Of a DNA stretch of 64,000 bases, positions 53,587 to 62,479 are shown piece by piece. Within the stretch, counting starts at the first letter, position 1. Each line of letters opens with the position of its first letter. Both the position numbers and the translations under genes were made by a program. This stretch comes from Alphaproteobacteria bacterium (GTDB taxonomy: Bacteria; Pseudomonadota; Alphaproteobacteria; UBA2966): the NCBI GenBank assembly GCA_018650465.1, contig JABIFY010000002.1, forward strand, positions 1 through 64,000, written 5' to 3'. The notes beneath the pieces were generated by a model. That model was not told the DNA's origin. It searched no databases and saw nothing but the letters and a program-made list of their open reading frames with translations.

Positions 53587-54993
53587 CTAGCCGAGCCAAA
53601 CTGGCTCATCGCCGCCCAGCGCAGGTGTGGGTCGGGACCAGTGTGGTGTGGTTTCGGAAAAACGAATGACCGGTGCCAAATGACGTAGATGGCCGTAGGA
53701 CGTTTGAGAGTCCATCTGCCAGCCCACCGCTTCTTCTGCTGTGATGCCAAGGTCAGCATTCGGCACTTCAACCCTGCCCTGGCGTTCCACCAACATAGCG
53801 GTCTGGCAGAGCGATACCTTGACGTGATAGCTGCCGCCTTCAGCGGCCCGACGGGCCAAAGCCAGCAGCGTGCCATAGGCCCCCAGATAGCCTGTGATAT
53901 ATTCACAGACATTGACCGGCAACAACGCTGGCCTTTGCATTTCGCTGTCCAGGCCATTGTCGTGGCAGAGCCCGGTGACAGATTGCGCCACTTGCTCCCA
54001 CCCGGCACGATCCTGAAAAGGGCCGTGCTGGCCGTAACAATTGATTGTTGTGTAAATCAGGCCAGGGCGCAGAGCGGACAGTTCTTCCACCCCGAAACCA
54101 TGCCCATCGAGCACGCCGGGGCGATAGCCTTGCGAAAATACATCGGCCTGCTGCACCAGCTCCTTCAACAGGGCGGCTTCATCCAGATTTTTGATATCGA
54201 GATAACAGCTGCGTTTGCCGTGCGATAAATCAATCACGAAATTTTTGATCTGGGGTACTGACCGGGCACCAACCATCAGCACGTCAGCGCCCTGTTCGGC
54301 CAGTGTTCTGGCAGCGACCGGACCGGCCAAAATGCGTGTCAGATCAAGCACCCGAATACCCGACAGAGCCCGGCCCTGGACGGGAAAAGGTTCTGGTGCA
54401 CTGTCAGCAATCTTTTCAATCTCAACAACTGGCTGTGCAGCCAGGGCCTTGCCTTGTGGATGGGCCAACCATTCGGCAGGTGTCCGGACCCTGCCACCAC
54501 AAGCCCCGACTTCGGCGATAGCATCTTCTAGTGCTTGCGCATCCCATTGGCGGACAGCGGCGCCAACGGCTTCCGGCGTGACTTCACATTTCAGAACATC
54601 TGCCACCCGTTTCTTCAGATGGGACAGACCAAAATGAGGTAGAAACCAGCGATCATCCCTTGTCGGATAAGGCTGGATCACTTCATAGGCCGCCGCCGCC
54701 GCAGGTGAGTTGCCCATGACCCGAAAATTTCCGTCTTCGTCGCGCCTTTGCAGGTGGGCAAAGCTGTGCAAGGCCGCTGCTGCCTGACGCACATTCACTG
54801 AAACCGTTTGGCTGCGTCCGGTCTTCATCTCATGGATATCCGATACAGCAACGCCGACCGCAGCCAGTACCGCTGCGCCGCTCTGTGCAACCCGGAAAGG
54901 TGTCGCATAGACAGGATCAACACCTTCGATCCCCACATCCAGCCTTGCAGGCAAGTTGCGAACCGCCATAAGCTCTTTGTAAGCCTTGTTCAT
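53587..54993 (-). CDS. Family III CoA-transferase, long two-part form with Glu at the catalytic position
   Basis: 468 aa. The usual N-terminal strand GIRVLDLTRILAGPVAARTL appears only at about residue 210; before it is a ~200-aa segment that itself looks like a partial CaiB domain (VYATPFRVAQSGAAVLAAVG). In the C-terminal part the expected DYxTG reads VCEYITGYLGAYGTLL, that is Glu replaces the catalytic Asp seen in both neighbouring paralogues. It may be altered in activity or specificity. Confidence 0.82.
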   Translation of the reverse strand: MNKAYKELMAVRNLPARLDVGIEGVDPVYATPFRVAQSGAAVLAAVGVAVSDIHEMKTGRSQTVSVNVRQAAAALHSFAHLQRRDEDGNFRVMGNSPAAAAAYEVIQPYPTRDDRWFLPHFGLSHLKKRVADVLKCEVTPEAVGAAVRQWDAQALEDAIAEVGACGGRVRTPAEWLAHPQGKALAAQPVVEIEKIADSAPEPFPVQGRALSGIRVLDLTRILAGPVAARTLAEQGADVLMVGARSVPQIKNFVIDLSHGKRSCYLDIKNLDEAALLKELVQQADVFSQGYRPGVLDGHGFGVEELSALRPGLIYTTINCYGQHGPFQDRAGWEQVAQSVTGLCHDNGLDSEMQRPALLPVNVCEYITGYLGAYGTLLALARRAAEGGSYHVKVSLCQTAMLVERQGRVEVPNADLGITAEEAVGWQMDSQTSYGHLRHLAPVIRFSETTPHWSRPTPALGGDEPVWLG

Positions 54994-55120
54994 AATTCGT
55001 TTTTCAAAAAGTTGAACCTACCTCTATTTAGTAAGATAGCTTTTAATTCAACGAATACATCACTTAAATCAAGAAATAACAGCCTGGCGCCAGCGACAAC
55101 CAAATAGTGATTTCGACAAT

Positions 55121-56935
55121 ATGACTACATCAATCGGTGAACGCGGACTGAGATCTATCTACGAGGACTCTGCTGACCTGTTACTTCGCGTCAGCGAGGA
55201 CGGGACGATTAATTACACCAATCTTGCATCTGTGAAACTACTCGGGCTCTCAACAGAAGAAATAGTCGGCAAGAACATTTCTGATATCACGCAGGATTTC
55301 GTTATTCAGGGCGAAAGACTCGACGAACAAACTGTCATTTTTAAAAACCATCAAGGTGAAGACACCCTGCTCGAAACCAGGTGGCGAAGCTTTGTCAATG
55401 ATCCTGACATCGGCGGAATCATCGTCAGGGCACGGGATGCAAGTCGCAGCCGGGAACTGGAACGTGAACGGCAATATACGCTCGACCTGTTTACAGCGGC
55501 CTTTCGTGTCAACAATGCCATGTGTTCCATCACCGATCCCGAAAATGGCGAACTTCTGGACGTCAATGAAGTTTGGGTAGATACCCTTGGCCATAGCCGG
55601 GAAGAAGCCATAGGCAAAACATCACTGGAACTGAATATTTGGGGCCCGACTGAAAATCGGGACAAGGCCGTTGGAAAATTGCGTTCTGAAGGGCGACTGC
55701 ACCACTTTGAGACAGATGTTTTTGCAAAAGGCGGAAAAAGCCTGACGGTTTCCATTAGCGCTGAAATAATTACTATTGCCGGCATTGAGCGCCTTTTCTT
55801 TTCTTCGACGGATGTGACGGAAGAACGCAACAGAGAAGCCATTTTACGTGAAAGCGAAGCCCGGTTTCGGGATATCGCAGAATATTCCAGCGACTGGTTT
55901 TGGGAACTGGACCAGGATTACCGGTTCACATTTGTTTCCCAAGGCGCAGATTTATTAGGTGATTTTGACCACACCAAATATCTGGGCATGTCCCTGCCCG
56001 AGCTTTTTACTTTTCCAGAGCAACCGCCGGGCGACAGGTTACTTGAACAAATGTTGCACGCCCGCCAAGCTTTCAAACGTGTCCGTCTTGAATTTGTCCC
56101 ATCTGATGGCGATGTCAGCTATCACGAATTCAGCGGTAAACCTCTGTTTGACGAAACCGGGATATTCATTGGATATCGTGGCACCGGCACCAACACAACT
56201 TCTGAAGTCCTGGCCGAAGCAAACCGCAAGGCCACCGAGGAAAGACTGCAACAGGCTCAAAAAATGGAAGCCGTCGGGCAATTGACAGGCGGTGTCGCCC
56301 ACGATTTCAATAATTTGCTGACTGTTATTCTCGGCAATGCAGAAATGTTGACTGAAACGCCAGAAAACAGCAAACAGATCACCGCCATCATGCAGGCTGC
56401 TTTGCGGGGCGGAGAACTGACAGGTAATCTGCTGGCCTTTTCACGAGCCCAGGTTCTCAATTCTCTGGATTTTCGTCTGGACGAGCAGTTGCAGCCAATG
56501 CTGGCAATTCTGCCACGTACATTGGGGGAGTTCATATCCATTACGTCCAAAACACAACCGGACCTTTGGCAATGTCACGCCGATCCCGGCCAGGTCGAAA
56601 ATGCACTACTCAATCTTGCGATCAATGCCCGTGACGCTATGCCTGATGGCGGTCATCTCGAAGTCCTATATGCCAACCGGACAGATCAGGCAGGTGAGTA
56701 TGTCACGATGACAATCAGAGATACTGGATCGGGCATGTCGGAAGAAATTCAGGAAAAAATACTGGAACCCTTTTTCACGACAAAGGATGTCGGCAAGGGC
56801 ACTGGTCTGGGATTGAGTATGGTATACGGATTTGTTGAACAGTCCGGTGGGAAACTTTCCATTCAATCGACACCAGGTGTCGGCACCGCCATTGAAATCA
56901 GTTTACCCAGAGCGACACCCGAAGAACAAAAATGA
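55121..56935 (+). CDS. Soluble multi-PAS sensor histidine kinase
   Basis: 604-aa kinase with no membrane segment. Three PAS domains in a row (starting near SIYEDSADLLLRVSEDGTIN, FRVNNAMCSITDPENG and EYSSDWFWELDQDYRF), then HisKA EAVGQLTGGVAHDFNNLLTV (His about residue 394) and a HATPase with NLAINARDAMPDGG and GKGTGLGLSMVYGFVEQSGG. No receiver domain is attached and no regulator is adjacent. Its stop overlaps the start of the EamA transporter (ATGA), linking the two in one transcript. Confidence 0.92.
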   Translation: MTTSIGERGLRSIYEDSADLLLRVSEDGTINYTNLASVKLLGLSTEEIVGKNISDITQDFVIQGERLDEQTVIFKNHQGEDTLLETRWRSFVNDPDIGGIIVRARDASRSRELERERQYTLDLFTAAFRVNNAMCSITDPENGELLDVNEVWVDTLGHSREEAIGKTSLELNIWGPTENRDKAVGKLRSEGRLHHFETDVFAKGGKSLTVSISAEIITIAGIERLFFSSTDVTEERNREAILRESEARFRDIAEYSSDWFWELDQDYRFTFVSQGADLLGDFDHTKYLGMSLPELFTFPEQPPGDRLLEQMLHARQAFKRVRLEFVPSDGDVSYHEFSGKPLFDETGIFIGYRGTGTNTTSEVLAEANRKATEERLQQAQKMEAVGQLTGGVAHDFNNLLTVILGNAEMLTETPENSKQITAIMQAALRGGELTGNLLAFSRAQVLNSLDFRLDEQLQPMLAILPRTLGEFISITSKTQPDLWQCHADPGQVENALLNLAINARDAMPDGGHLEVLYANRTDQAGEYVTMTIRDTGSGMSEEIQEKILEPFFTTKDVGKGTGLGLSMVYGFVEQSGGKLSIQSTPGVGTAIEISLPRATPEEQK

Positions 56936-57816
56936 CCGAAACCCGTGCAACCCTGATTGGTGCGATCGCCGTTCTGCTGTGGGGGGCGTTGGCCCTGTTC
57001 ACCACATGGACCGGATCAGTTCCGCCTTTTCAGCTCGTCTGCCTGACTTTTTCCATCGCTTTTTTGCTGGCATTATCAAATTGGATTATCCGGCGTGAGA
57101 ATCCGCGGAAATATTTGCGACATCCCTTACCCGTGTGGATTTTCGGCATTGGTGGTCTGTTTGGCTATCATGCCTTTTATTTTCTCGCCCTGAAAAATGC
57201 GCCGGTTGTCGAGGCCAGCTTGATCGCCTACCTGTGGCCACTGTTAATTGTACTCTTTTCTGCCTTGTTGCCGGGGGAGCGTTTGCGCTGGTTTCATATT
57301 GTCGGCACTTTGGCAGGCTTGTCGGGAACTGTCGTCCTGGTCACGGATGGTGGTAGCGTTTCCTTCAAGGATGAACATATCGTTGGATATGCTGCCGCCT
57401 GTGCCTGTGCCCTGACCTGGTCCGGTTATTCCGTGCTCTCGCGCCGCTTTGAGCATGTACCAACCGACACTGTAGGCTGGTTTTGCGGGGCGACAGCCGT
57501 CCTCGGCGGCATAGCCAGTTTGATATTTGAAACCCCGGCCTGGCCAGCAGACCCCGCCATCTGGCTGGGAATTTTTCTGCTGGGCCTGGGGCCGGTTGGG
57601 GCCGCCTTTTTTGTCTGGGATGTGGGCATGAAGCGCGGCAATATTCGGGTCCTGGGTGCTGTTTCCTATTCAGCCCCGATGATCTCGACATTGCTTTTGA
57701 TTGCCTTTTCAGACGCCATGGCGACGGGCGCCGTCTGGTTTGCCTGCCTGGCCATCGTCGGGGGGGCAATATTGGCAGCCAAAAACATGATTTTTGCAGA
57801 ACCGAAAAAGGTTTGA
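56932..57816 (+). CDS. EamA/DMT-family transporter
   Basis: 294-aa drug/metabolite transporter with ten predicted helices in two EamA repeats (first repeat ending near PGERLRWFHIVGTLAGLSG; the second starting near GYAAACACALTWSGYSVLSR). Probably exports a small metabolite or amino acid; the substrate is unknown. Translationally coupled to the PAS kinase. Confidence 0.9.
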   Translation: MTETRATLIGAIAVLLWGALALFTTWTGSVPPFQLVCLTFSIAFLLALSNWIIRRENPRKYLRHPLPVWIFGIGGLFGYHAFYFLALKNAPVVEASLIAYLWPLLIVLFSALLPGERLRWFHIVGTLAGLSGTVVLVTDGGSVSFKDEHIVGYAAACACALTWSGYSVLSRRFEHVPTDTVGWFCGATAVLGGIASLIFETPAWPADPAIWLGIFLLGLGPVGAAFFVWDVGMKRGNIRVLGAVSYSAPMISTLLLIAFSDAMATGAVWFACLAIVGGAILAAKNMIFAEPKKV

Positions 57817-57923
57817 TCAAGATTGCCGGGAAAAAACTGCCTGGCTTCGGAAAAATCTGGTAACCCGGCCACTAATTGCCGCCCGGCAGAAGTCCAAAAC
57901 CCCCGTATTCTGCGGCCTGTGAA

Positions 57924-57939
57924 TGGCACAATCCTTGCG
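57924..57939 (+). promoter_or_regulatory. Sigma-54-type promoter
   Basis: TGGCAC-AATCC-TTGC matches the -24/-12 consensus (TGGCAC-N5-TTGC) exactly. It is about 82 bp before the start of the 154-aa unknown gene. Sigma-54 promoters need an enhancer-binding activator; none is nearby. Confidence 0.65.
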
Positions 57940-57970
57940 TATTAAGTGGGGTGAATTGACGAAGCCCCCA

Positions 57971-57997
57971 TTCCTGATCACATCAGTCGATCAGGAA
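57971..57997. promoter_or_regulatory. Perfect 9-bp inverted repeat in the 5' leader
   Basis: TTCCTGATC-N9-GATCAGGAA lies between the sigma-54-like promoter and the unknown gene. As RNA it would be a hairpin ending ~23 bases before the start; as DNA a repressor site. Confidence 0.5.
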
Positions 57998-58020
57998 GCA
58001 TTTATCGACAGGGAACCGGG

Positions 58021-58485
58021 ATGGACGCGACAACGCCAGAAATGATGAGTTCGATGATGGATACCGGGCGCACACACACCATTACTATTCCTGTGACACC
58101 CCGGACCAACGCCTCTCTGGCCCATTACAGTTCAATCATTTCAGAACAGGTCCAGGCCCACACCCCTTGGCAGGAAATCACCGACCGCTATGACGTGCCC
58201 AATATGGGCGGACCGGAGGTGGTTATGTTCGCGCATGATCTGGTCTCCATCGGCATTGACCAGAACGAGGCCCTGGCCGTTACCTGGCCCATTTCCAGCC
58301 GAAACTTGATGGAAAAAATTGGCCGCTCGGAGTCGGCGCCGAAGATCGACAACTGGGATGACGTATTGCATCACCACATGAACCAGCGCAACATCGCCAA
58401 GAACCGGCACAATTTCTCCCGCGTTGCCTGGCTCGATAAACTGATCCGTCTGGCCCGGAACTTTGGTGACAACGACTTGCCCTGA
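58021..58485 (+). CDS. Hypothetical protein behind a sigma-54-type promoter
   Basis: 154 aa, no family recognised; no signal peptide or membrane segment. The N-terminal ~30 residues are Met/Thr rich and probably disordered; the middle is helical (HDLVSIGIDQNEALAVTWPI) and the C-terminus basic (NIAKNRHNFSRVAWLDKLIR). GGGAACCGGG precedes the ATG. The regulatory layout (exact -24/-12 element plus inverted repeat) argues that it is a real, conditionally expressed gene. The function is not known. Confidence 0.75.
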   Translation: MDATTPEMMSSMMDTGRTHTITIPVTPRTNASLAHYSSIISEQVQAHTPWQEITDRYDVPNMGGPEVVMFAHDLVSIGIDQNEALAVTWPISSRNLMEKIGRSESAPKIDNWDDVLHHHMNQRNIAKNRHNFSRVAWLDKLIRLARNFGDNDLP

Positions 58486-58492
58486 CCAGACA

Positions 58493-58544
58493 ACAACGGC
58501 ATGCTCAGGGCTGAATCCCTGTTCCCTTAAACCAGTGCTGTTGT
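58493..58544 (+). promoter_or_regulatory. Structured leader just upstream of metC-like gene
   Basis: ACAACGGCA (58493-58501) pairs over nine positions with TGCTGTTGT (58536-58544) and encloses a CAGGG/CCCTG hairpin (58506-58521) and a single-stranded UUCCCUUAAACCAG. It ends 6 bases before the ATG, and no Shine-Dalgarno is visible, so folding could set translation. It does not match a riboswitch class I know. Confidence 0.35.
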
Positions 58545-58550
58545 CGAACC

Positions 58551-59699
58551 ATGAAAAACAAATTCTCTCCCGAAACGATGGCGGCCCAGGCCATGGGTTT
58601 TGTCGATCCTGAAACCAAAGGACTGACCCCGCCTGTTCACACGTCAACGACCTATCTGCGTGACGCCGACAACCAATACCGCTCGGGCCTGGTCTATTCA
58701 CGGGACAACAACCCTACCTACAATTATGTCGAAGACTTGCTGTCTGAACTCGAAGGCGGGGACGACGCCATGGTGCTGGCATCCGGCATGGCAGCGGCCA
58801 CCTGTGTTTTTATGGCCCTGACGCCAGGTGATCATGTGGTTGCACCGAAAGTCATGTACTGGAGTTTGCGCAACTGGCTGGATCAAACCGCCAGACGCTG
58901 GGGTTTGGATGTCACCTTCGTCGACACAGATAGTCCGGCTGATTTGCAGGCCGCAGTCATCAAGGGCAAAACCAAACTTGTCTGGATCGAAACCCCGGCC
59001 AATCCCATGTGGTCAGTTACTGACATTGCACAAGCCGCAACAATCGCCCACGAAGCCGGAGCCCAACTGGCCGTCGATAGTACCGTGGCCACGCCGGTTC
59101 ACACCTGCCCGATCAGTTTCGGAGCCGACTATGTCATGCATTCCGCAACCAAATATCTGAACGGCCATTCCGATGTTATCGCCGGCGCGCTGATTACCGC
59201 CAAAAAGGACACCCTTTGGGAAAATATGCGACAAAACAGGGGTCAAATGGGGGCTGTATTGGGTCCCTTCGAAGCGATCCAATTGCTGCGCGGCATGCGA
59301 ACCCTGTTCTTGCGTGTGCGCCAATCCAGTCAGTCAGCCCAACAGATCGCTGAGACTTTACGCAGCCATAACGCCATTTCAGAGGTTTTGTATCCCGGCC
59401 TGCCCGACTTTCCCGGCCATGACATTGCAGCCCGCCAGATGAAGGACGGCTTTGGTGGCATGCTGTCGATCCGCCTGAAAGCCGGTGAGGCAGCCGCCAT
59501 CGCGACAGCCGCCCATGTCCAACTCTGGCACCGGGCCACGTCGTTGGGTGGTGTAGAAAGCCTGTTGGAACATCGCGGCAGCATCGAAGGGGCCGGATCG
59601 CCGGTGCCACTTGATTTGTTGCGACTGTCGGTTGGCATTGAAGATCCGGAGGACTTGATTTCTGACCTCAATGACGCCCTAAATAGAGCCACGACTTAA
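58551..59699 (+). CDS. metC: Cystathionine beta-lyase / trans-sulfuration PLP enzyme
   Basis: 382-aa Cys/Met-metabolism PLP enzyme. Marks: LTPPVHTSTTYL, YSRDNNPTYNYVEDLLSELE, VLASGMAAATCVFMAL, and the PLP lysine in YVMHSATKYLNGHSDVIAGA (about residue 199). By sequence alone it could be cystathionine beta-lyase, gamma-synthase or another family lyase. The initiating ATG has no clear ribosome-binding site and follows a stable leader structure. Confidence 0.88.
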   Translation: MKNKFSPETMAAQAMGFVDPETKGLTPPVHTSTTYLRDADNQYRSGLVYSRDNNPTYNYVEDLLSELEGGDDAMVLASGMAAATCVFMALTPGDHVVAPKVMYWSLRNWLDQTARRWGLDVTFVDTDSPADLQAAVIKGKTKLVWIETPANPMWSVTDIAQAATIAHEAGAQLAVDSTVATPVHTCPISFGADYVMHSATKYLNGHSDVIAGALITAKKDTLWENMRQNRGQMGAVLGPFEAIQLLRGMRTLFLRVRQSSQSAQQIAETLRSHNAISEVLYPGLPDFPGHDIAARQMKDGFGGMLSIRLKAGEAAAIATAAHVQLWHRATSLGGVESLLEHRGSIEGAGSPVPLDLLRLSVGIEDPEDLISDLNDALNRATT

Positions 59700-59733
59700 T
59701 AGAACGACGACCTGAAACCCCGGTTTTGAAGGA

Positions 59734-60288
59734 ATGACCATGCGCCCTGCCCTCGCTGTAATTGCCAACGTTTTCACAATCTTCACCTTGTTGATTGCTG
59801 GTGCAGCATCTGCACGAGATTTGAACATTTCTGCTTTTGCCGGTCAGTGGCAAGGAAGTGGTGTGTCGGAAAGTGAAGTCAGCGCCACCTTCAGCATGAC
59901 AGCCCGCGATCTCAACGTGGCTATCGAGATTCAGGGCGACAACTTTGTTGTCACGACAACAACGGTTCAGCGCAAAAAGGGTGATCCCTCAAATCCGCAA
60001 GCTGTGCGTAAAACCAGCAAGCGGGAATTTATTCCAGGCGCAAAACCCGGTGTCTGGCTGGCCAAAGGCAATGGCACCCCGGCCTCAGGGCAGGCCTTCA
60101 CCTGGGCCAGGATCAAGGATCAAACCCTGACCATCACATCTGTTGAAGTGAACAAGGATGGCGGCAGCAATATGCTGATCTATGATCGCAGCCTGACAGC
60201 CTCTGGTATGAAGCTTGAATTCCGGCGCTTGGTCGATGGCTTCCTTGTGCGCACCGTCAGTGGCCCCCTCATCAAACTTGCTAAATAA
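59734..60288 (+). CDS. Secreted hypothetical protein
   Basis: 184 aa with a clear signal peptide (hydrophobic NVFTIFTLLIAGAASA, cleavage near ASA-RD). The mature part is beta-rich, with alternating hydrophobic strands such as FAGQWQGSGVSES and MLIYDRSLTASGMKLEFRRL, suggesting a small periplasmic barrel (lipocalin-like), but no named family was recognised. It starts 34 bp after metC and overlaps the end of cca by 8 bp tail-to-tail. Confidence 0.8.
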   Translation: MTMRPALAVIANVFTIFTLLIAGAASARDLNISAFAGQWQGSGVSESEVSATFSMTARDLNVAIEIQGDNFVVTTTTVQRKKGDPSNPQAVRKTSKREFIPGAKPGVWLAKGNGTPASGQAFTWARIKDQTLTITSVEVNKDGGSNMLIYDRSLTASGMKLEFRRLVDGFLVRTVSGPLIKLAK

Positions 60289-61504
60289 GCCGCTTCAACT
60301 CTGCGATACAAGCATCGCGATCAGCATTAAACTCCCCGGCAATCCACCACGCTTGCATCGCTTTGACAAGTTCACCGACCTGCGGGCCAGCCGGTAGCCC
60401 CAAATCCAGAACATCCTGCCCCTTCAGGGGAAATTGTGGACGACGCCAGCGGTCGATCCGTTGGCGCAGACCGGTCCAGCCTGCGCGATCCTTTGCAGCC
60501 TTTGCCTGGTTCAGATAAGAAGCATCCAGAGCGGCCTCCACACCTCTGATATAAAGCAATTTTCGCAGGTCCCGGTCCGGCAGGTCCGGTGACAGGTTAT
60601 CCATGCGGTCCGCCAGTGCCAAAACCCGTATTTTCTGTACATTGGACAAACGAAAGCTGGCGGCAAAAGTTTTTGCATCTGGTTTGTCCGGCTGGCCAAG
60701 CACAAACAACCGGCGCAAGGGGTCGGGCGATCCGGCGTCGACCTCAATTTTCACCAATTGCCGCAAATTATTGATATGCTGATCTCCGGGCAAAATCTGC
60801 GACAGCACGCTCGCCTCGGCCATCAACTGAACAGTGGGCACCGGGTCCAGGGCTGACAGTAACCGCAACATTTCCGCCGAGATGCGCTCCGCTGAAAGCC
60901 TGGGCAGCTGATGCGCATGGTCCTTGCAGGCTTTCAGACCTGCTGCATCAATATCACCTGAACTGTAATGAGCGAAAAACCGAAAAAACCTTAATATGCG
61001 TAGCACGTCTTCCTGAATACGGTCATCCGCGTCGCCAACAAAACGAACAGCGCCCGCGCGAAGATCAGCAAGCCCGTCGACCGGATCATACAAGGTGCCA
61101 TCCAGGTCACAATAAATGGCGTTGAAGGTCAAATCCCGGCGTCCGGCGTCTTCCAACCAGTCGTCGGTAAAGGCAACCTCCGCATGGCGGCCATCGGTTT
61201 CCACGTCACGTCGCAGGGTCGTCACCTCAAAGGGCTGGCCGTTGGCAATGGCTGTAACCGTGCCATGTTTCAGGCCGGTGGGCACCGACTTCAGACCCGC
61301 TGCGGCCAATTTTTCAAGGACTATTTCCGGGGCGTCGGACGTGGCGATGTCGATATCCTTGACGGGCCGGTCCAGCAAGGCATCGCGTACACAGCCGCCA
61401 ACAAACCGCGGCGTGGTACCCCTTGTCGAAAGCGCCACCATCACATCGCGTGTCTCCTGGCGCGTCATCCAGGGCTGCAGCGCGAGCTGTCCGGCAGGTT
61501 TCAC
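60281..61504 (-). CDS. cca: CCA tRNA nucleotidyltransferase
   Basis: Adds or repairs the 3'-terminal CCA of tRNAs (or, for some relatives, poly(A) tails). Around 407 aa with RFVGGCVRDALLDRPVKDID (nucleotidyltransferase motif with the two Asp), RRDLTFNAIYCDLDGTLYDP and EDVLRILRFFRFFAHYSS. GTG 61504 sits four bases after the DUF6111 stop with AGGG upstream; a TTG at 61531 is the alternative and ATG 61468 would cut conserved residues. Confidence 0.93.
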   Translation of the reverse strand: MKPAGQLALQPWMTRQETRDVMVALSTRGTTPRFVGGCVRDALLDRPVKDIDIATSDAPEIVLEKLAAAGLKSVPTGLKHGTVTAIANGQPFEVTTLRRDVETDGRHAEVAFTDDWLEDAGRRDLTFNAIYCDLDGTLYDPVDGLADLRAGAVRFVGDADDRIQEDVLRILRFFRFFAHYSSGDIDAAGLKACKDHAHQLPRLSAERISAEMLRLLSALDPVPTVQLMAEASVLSQILPGDQHINNLRQLVKIEVDAGSPDPLRRLFVLGQPDKPDAKTFAASFRLSNVQKIRVLALADRMDNLSPDLPDRDLRKLLYIRGVEAALDASYLNQAKAAKDRAGWTGLRQRIDRWRRPQFPLKGQDVLDLGLPAGPQVGELVKAMQAWWIAGEFNADRDACIAELKRLI

Positions 61505-61508
61505 CGGA

Positions 61509-61775
61509 CTATTCGACCCTGCCAGGTTCAATCACGCCATTGACCATTTTGGGTGGAATATATTTTCCTTTTTTGCCATCGCTTTTATCCAGTCCTGTCA
61601 CCAGCAAGGCAGTGATCATCAGGACTAGTCCGACAATGGAAAGGGATACCCAAGGCGTTTGTCGCAGGGGAGCCTGCCCAGCAGCTGCCCGTCGGCGTTC
61701 AATCCAGGCCCAGACAAAAAACATCAAGAACGGCAAGCCGAAAATAATGCCGTATTTCAATAGTTTGAACAGCAT
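61509..61775 (-). CDS. DUF6111-type small membrane protein
   Basis: 88 aa with two membrane helices (LLKYGIIFGLPFLMFFVWAW and VSLSIVGLVLMITALLVTGL) joined by a basic loop, and a hydrophilic tail. Members of this family are regularly encoded between the CoA pyrophosphatase and cca genes in alphaproteobacteria; no function is known. Confidence 0.8.
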   Translation of the reverse strand: MLFKLLKYGIIFGLPFLMFFVWAWIERRRAAAGQAPLRQTPWVSLSIVGLVLMITALLVTGLDKSDGKKGKYIPPKMVNGVIEPGRVE

Positions 61776-61810
61776 GGATCAGCTCCTGGAATTGATTGTT
61801 GGGACAAACG

Positions 61811-62440
61811 TCATTCAGCGACATCCGGTCCGGCGATGCGGGCATGCAGGGCCACCAACATACCGGCCGTTGCCCCCCAGATATCACGGTTCTCGTAGGG
61901 CATGACATAAAAATGCCGCTCAATCCCTTTATACACAGCACTGCGGCGGTGGTGATTTGTCGGGTTCATGAGGAACGAAAGCGGCACTTCAAATACTTCG
62001 GCAACCTCAAACTCATCAATCTGAAGGATATATTCCGGTGAGACAAAACCCACAACCGGCGTAATGCGATAACCTGTCCCCGTTCGGTAGGTATCTATTT
62101 CAGCGATAATTTCAATATGCTCGCGACCGACACCGATTTCTTCATGGGTTTCCCGCAAGGCCGTCTCTATGGCATTTTCATCTTCCGGTTCAACCCGCCC
62201 ACCAGGAAAACTGATTTGCCCGGCATGATTATGTAAATGGTCCGTGCGTTTGGTCAGCAACACGGTCAAACCTTCCGGGCGTTCCACCAGCGGCACCAGA
62301 ACAGCCGCCGATTTTAGATCTGCTTCCTTGATCTCTTGCCCTTCCAGCCACAGGGATGGATTGAGGTCAAAATCACTTTTACCTGCGCCGTTAACTGATC
62401 CCGTCAGTCGCTCGATAATAATTGCTTTGCTTTCAGACAT
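61811..62440 (-). CDS. NUDIX hydrolase, CoA pyrophosphatase type
   Basis: 209 aa. The Nudix box is GGRVEPEDENAIETALRETH continuing EEIGV, preceded by the CoA-pyrophosphatase (UPF0035-like) stretch KRTDHLHNHAGQISFPGG. It would cut CoA or acyl-CoA to 4'-phosphopantetheine and 3',5'-ADP. Lies 35 bp upstream of DUF6111 and 39 bp after DUF1285, in one operon. Confidence 0.9.
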   Translation of the reverse strand: MSESKAIIIERLTGSVNGAGKSDFDLNPSLWLEGQEIKEADLKSAAVLVPLVERPEGLTVLLTKRTDHLHNHAGQISFPGGRVEPEDENAIETALRETHEEIGVGREHIEIIAEIDTYRTGTGYRITPVVGFVSPEYILQIDEFEVAEVFEVPLSFLMNPTNHHRRSAVYKGIERHFYVMPYENRDIWGATAGMLVALHARIAGPDVAE

Positions 62441-62479
62441 TCTGATCCGTCAGTTTTCCGATATTTCTTCAGTTTTCCG

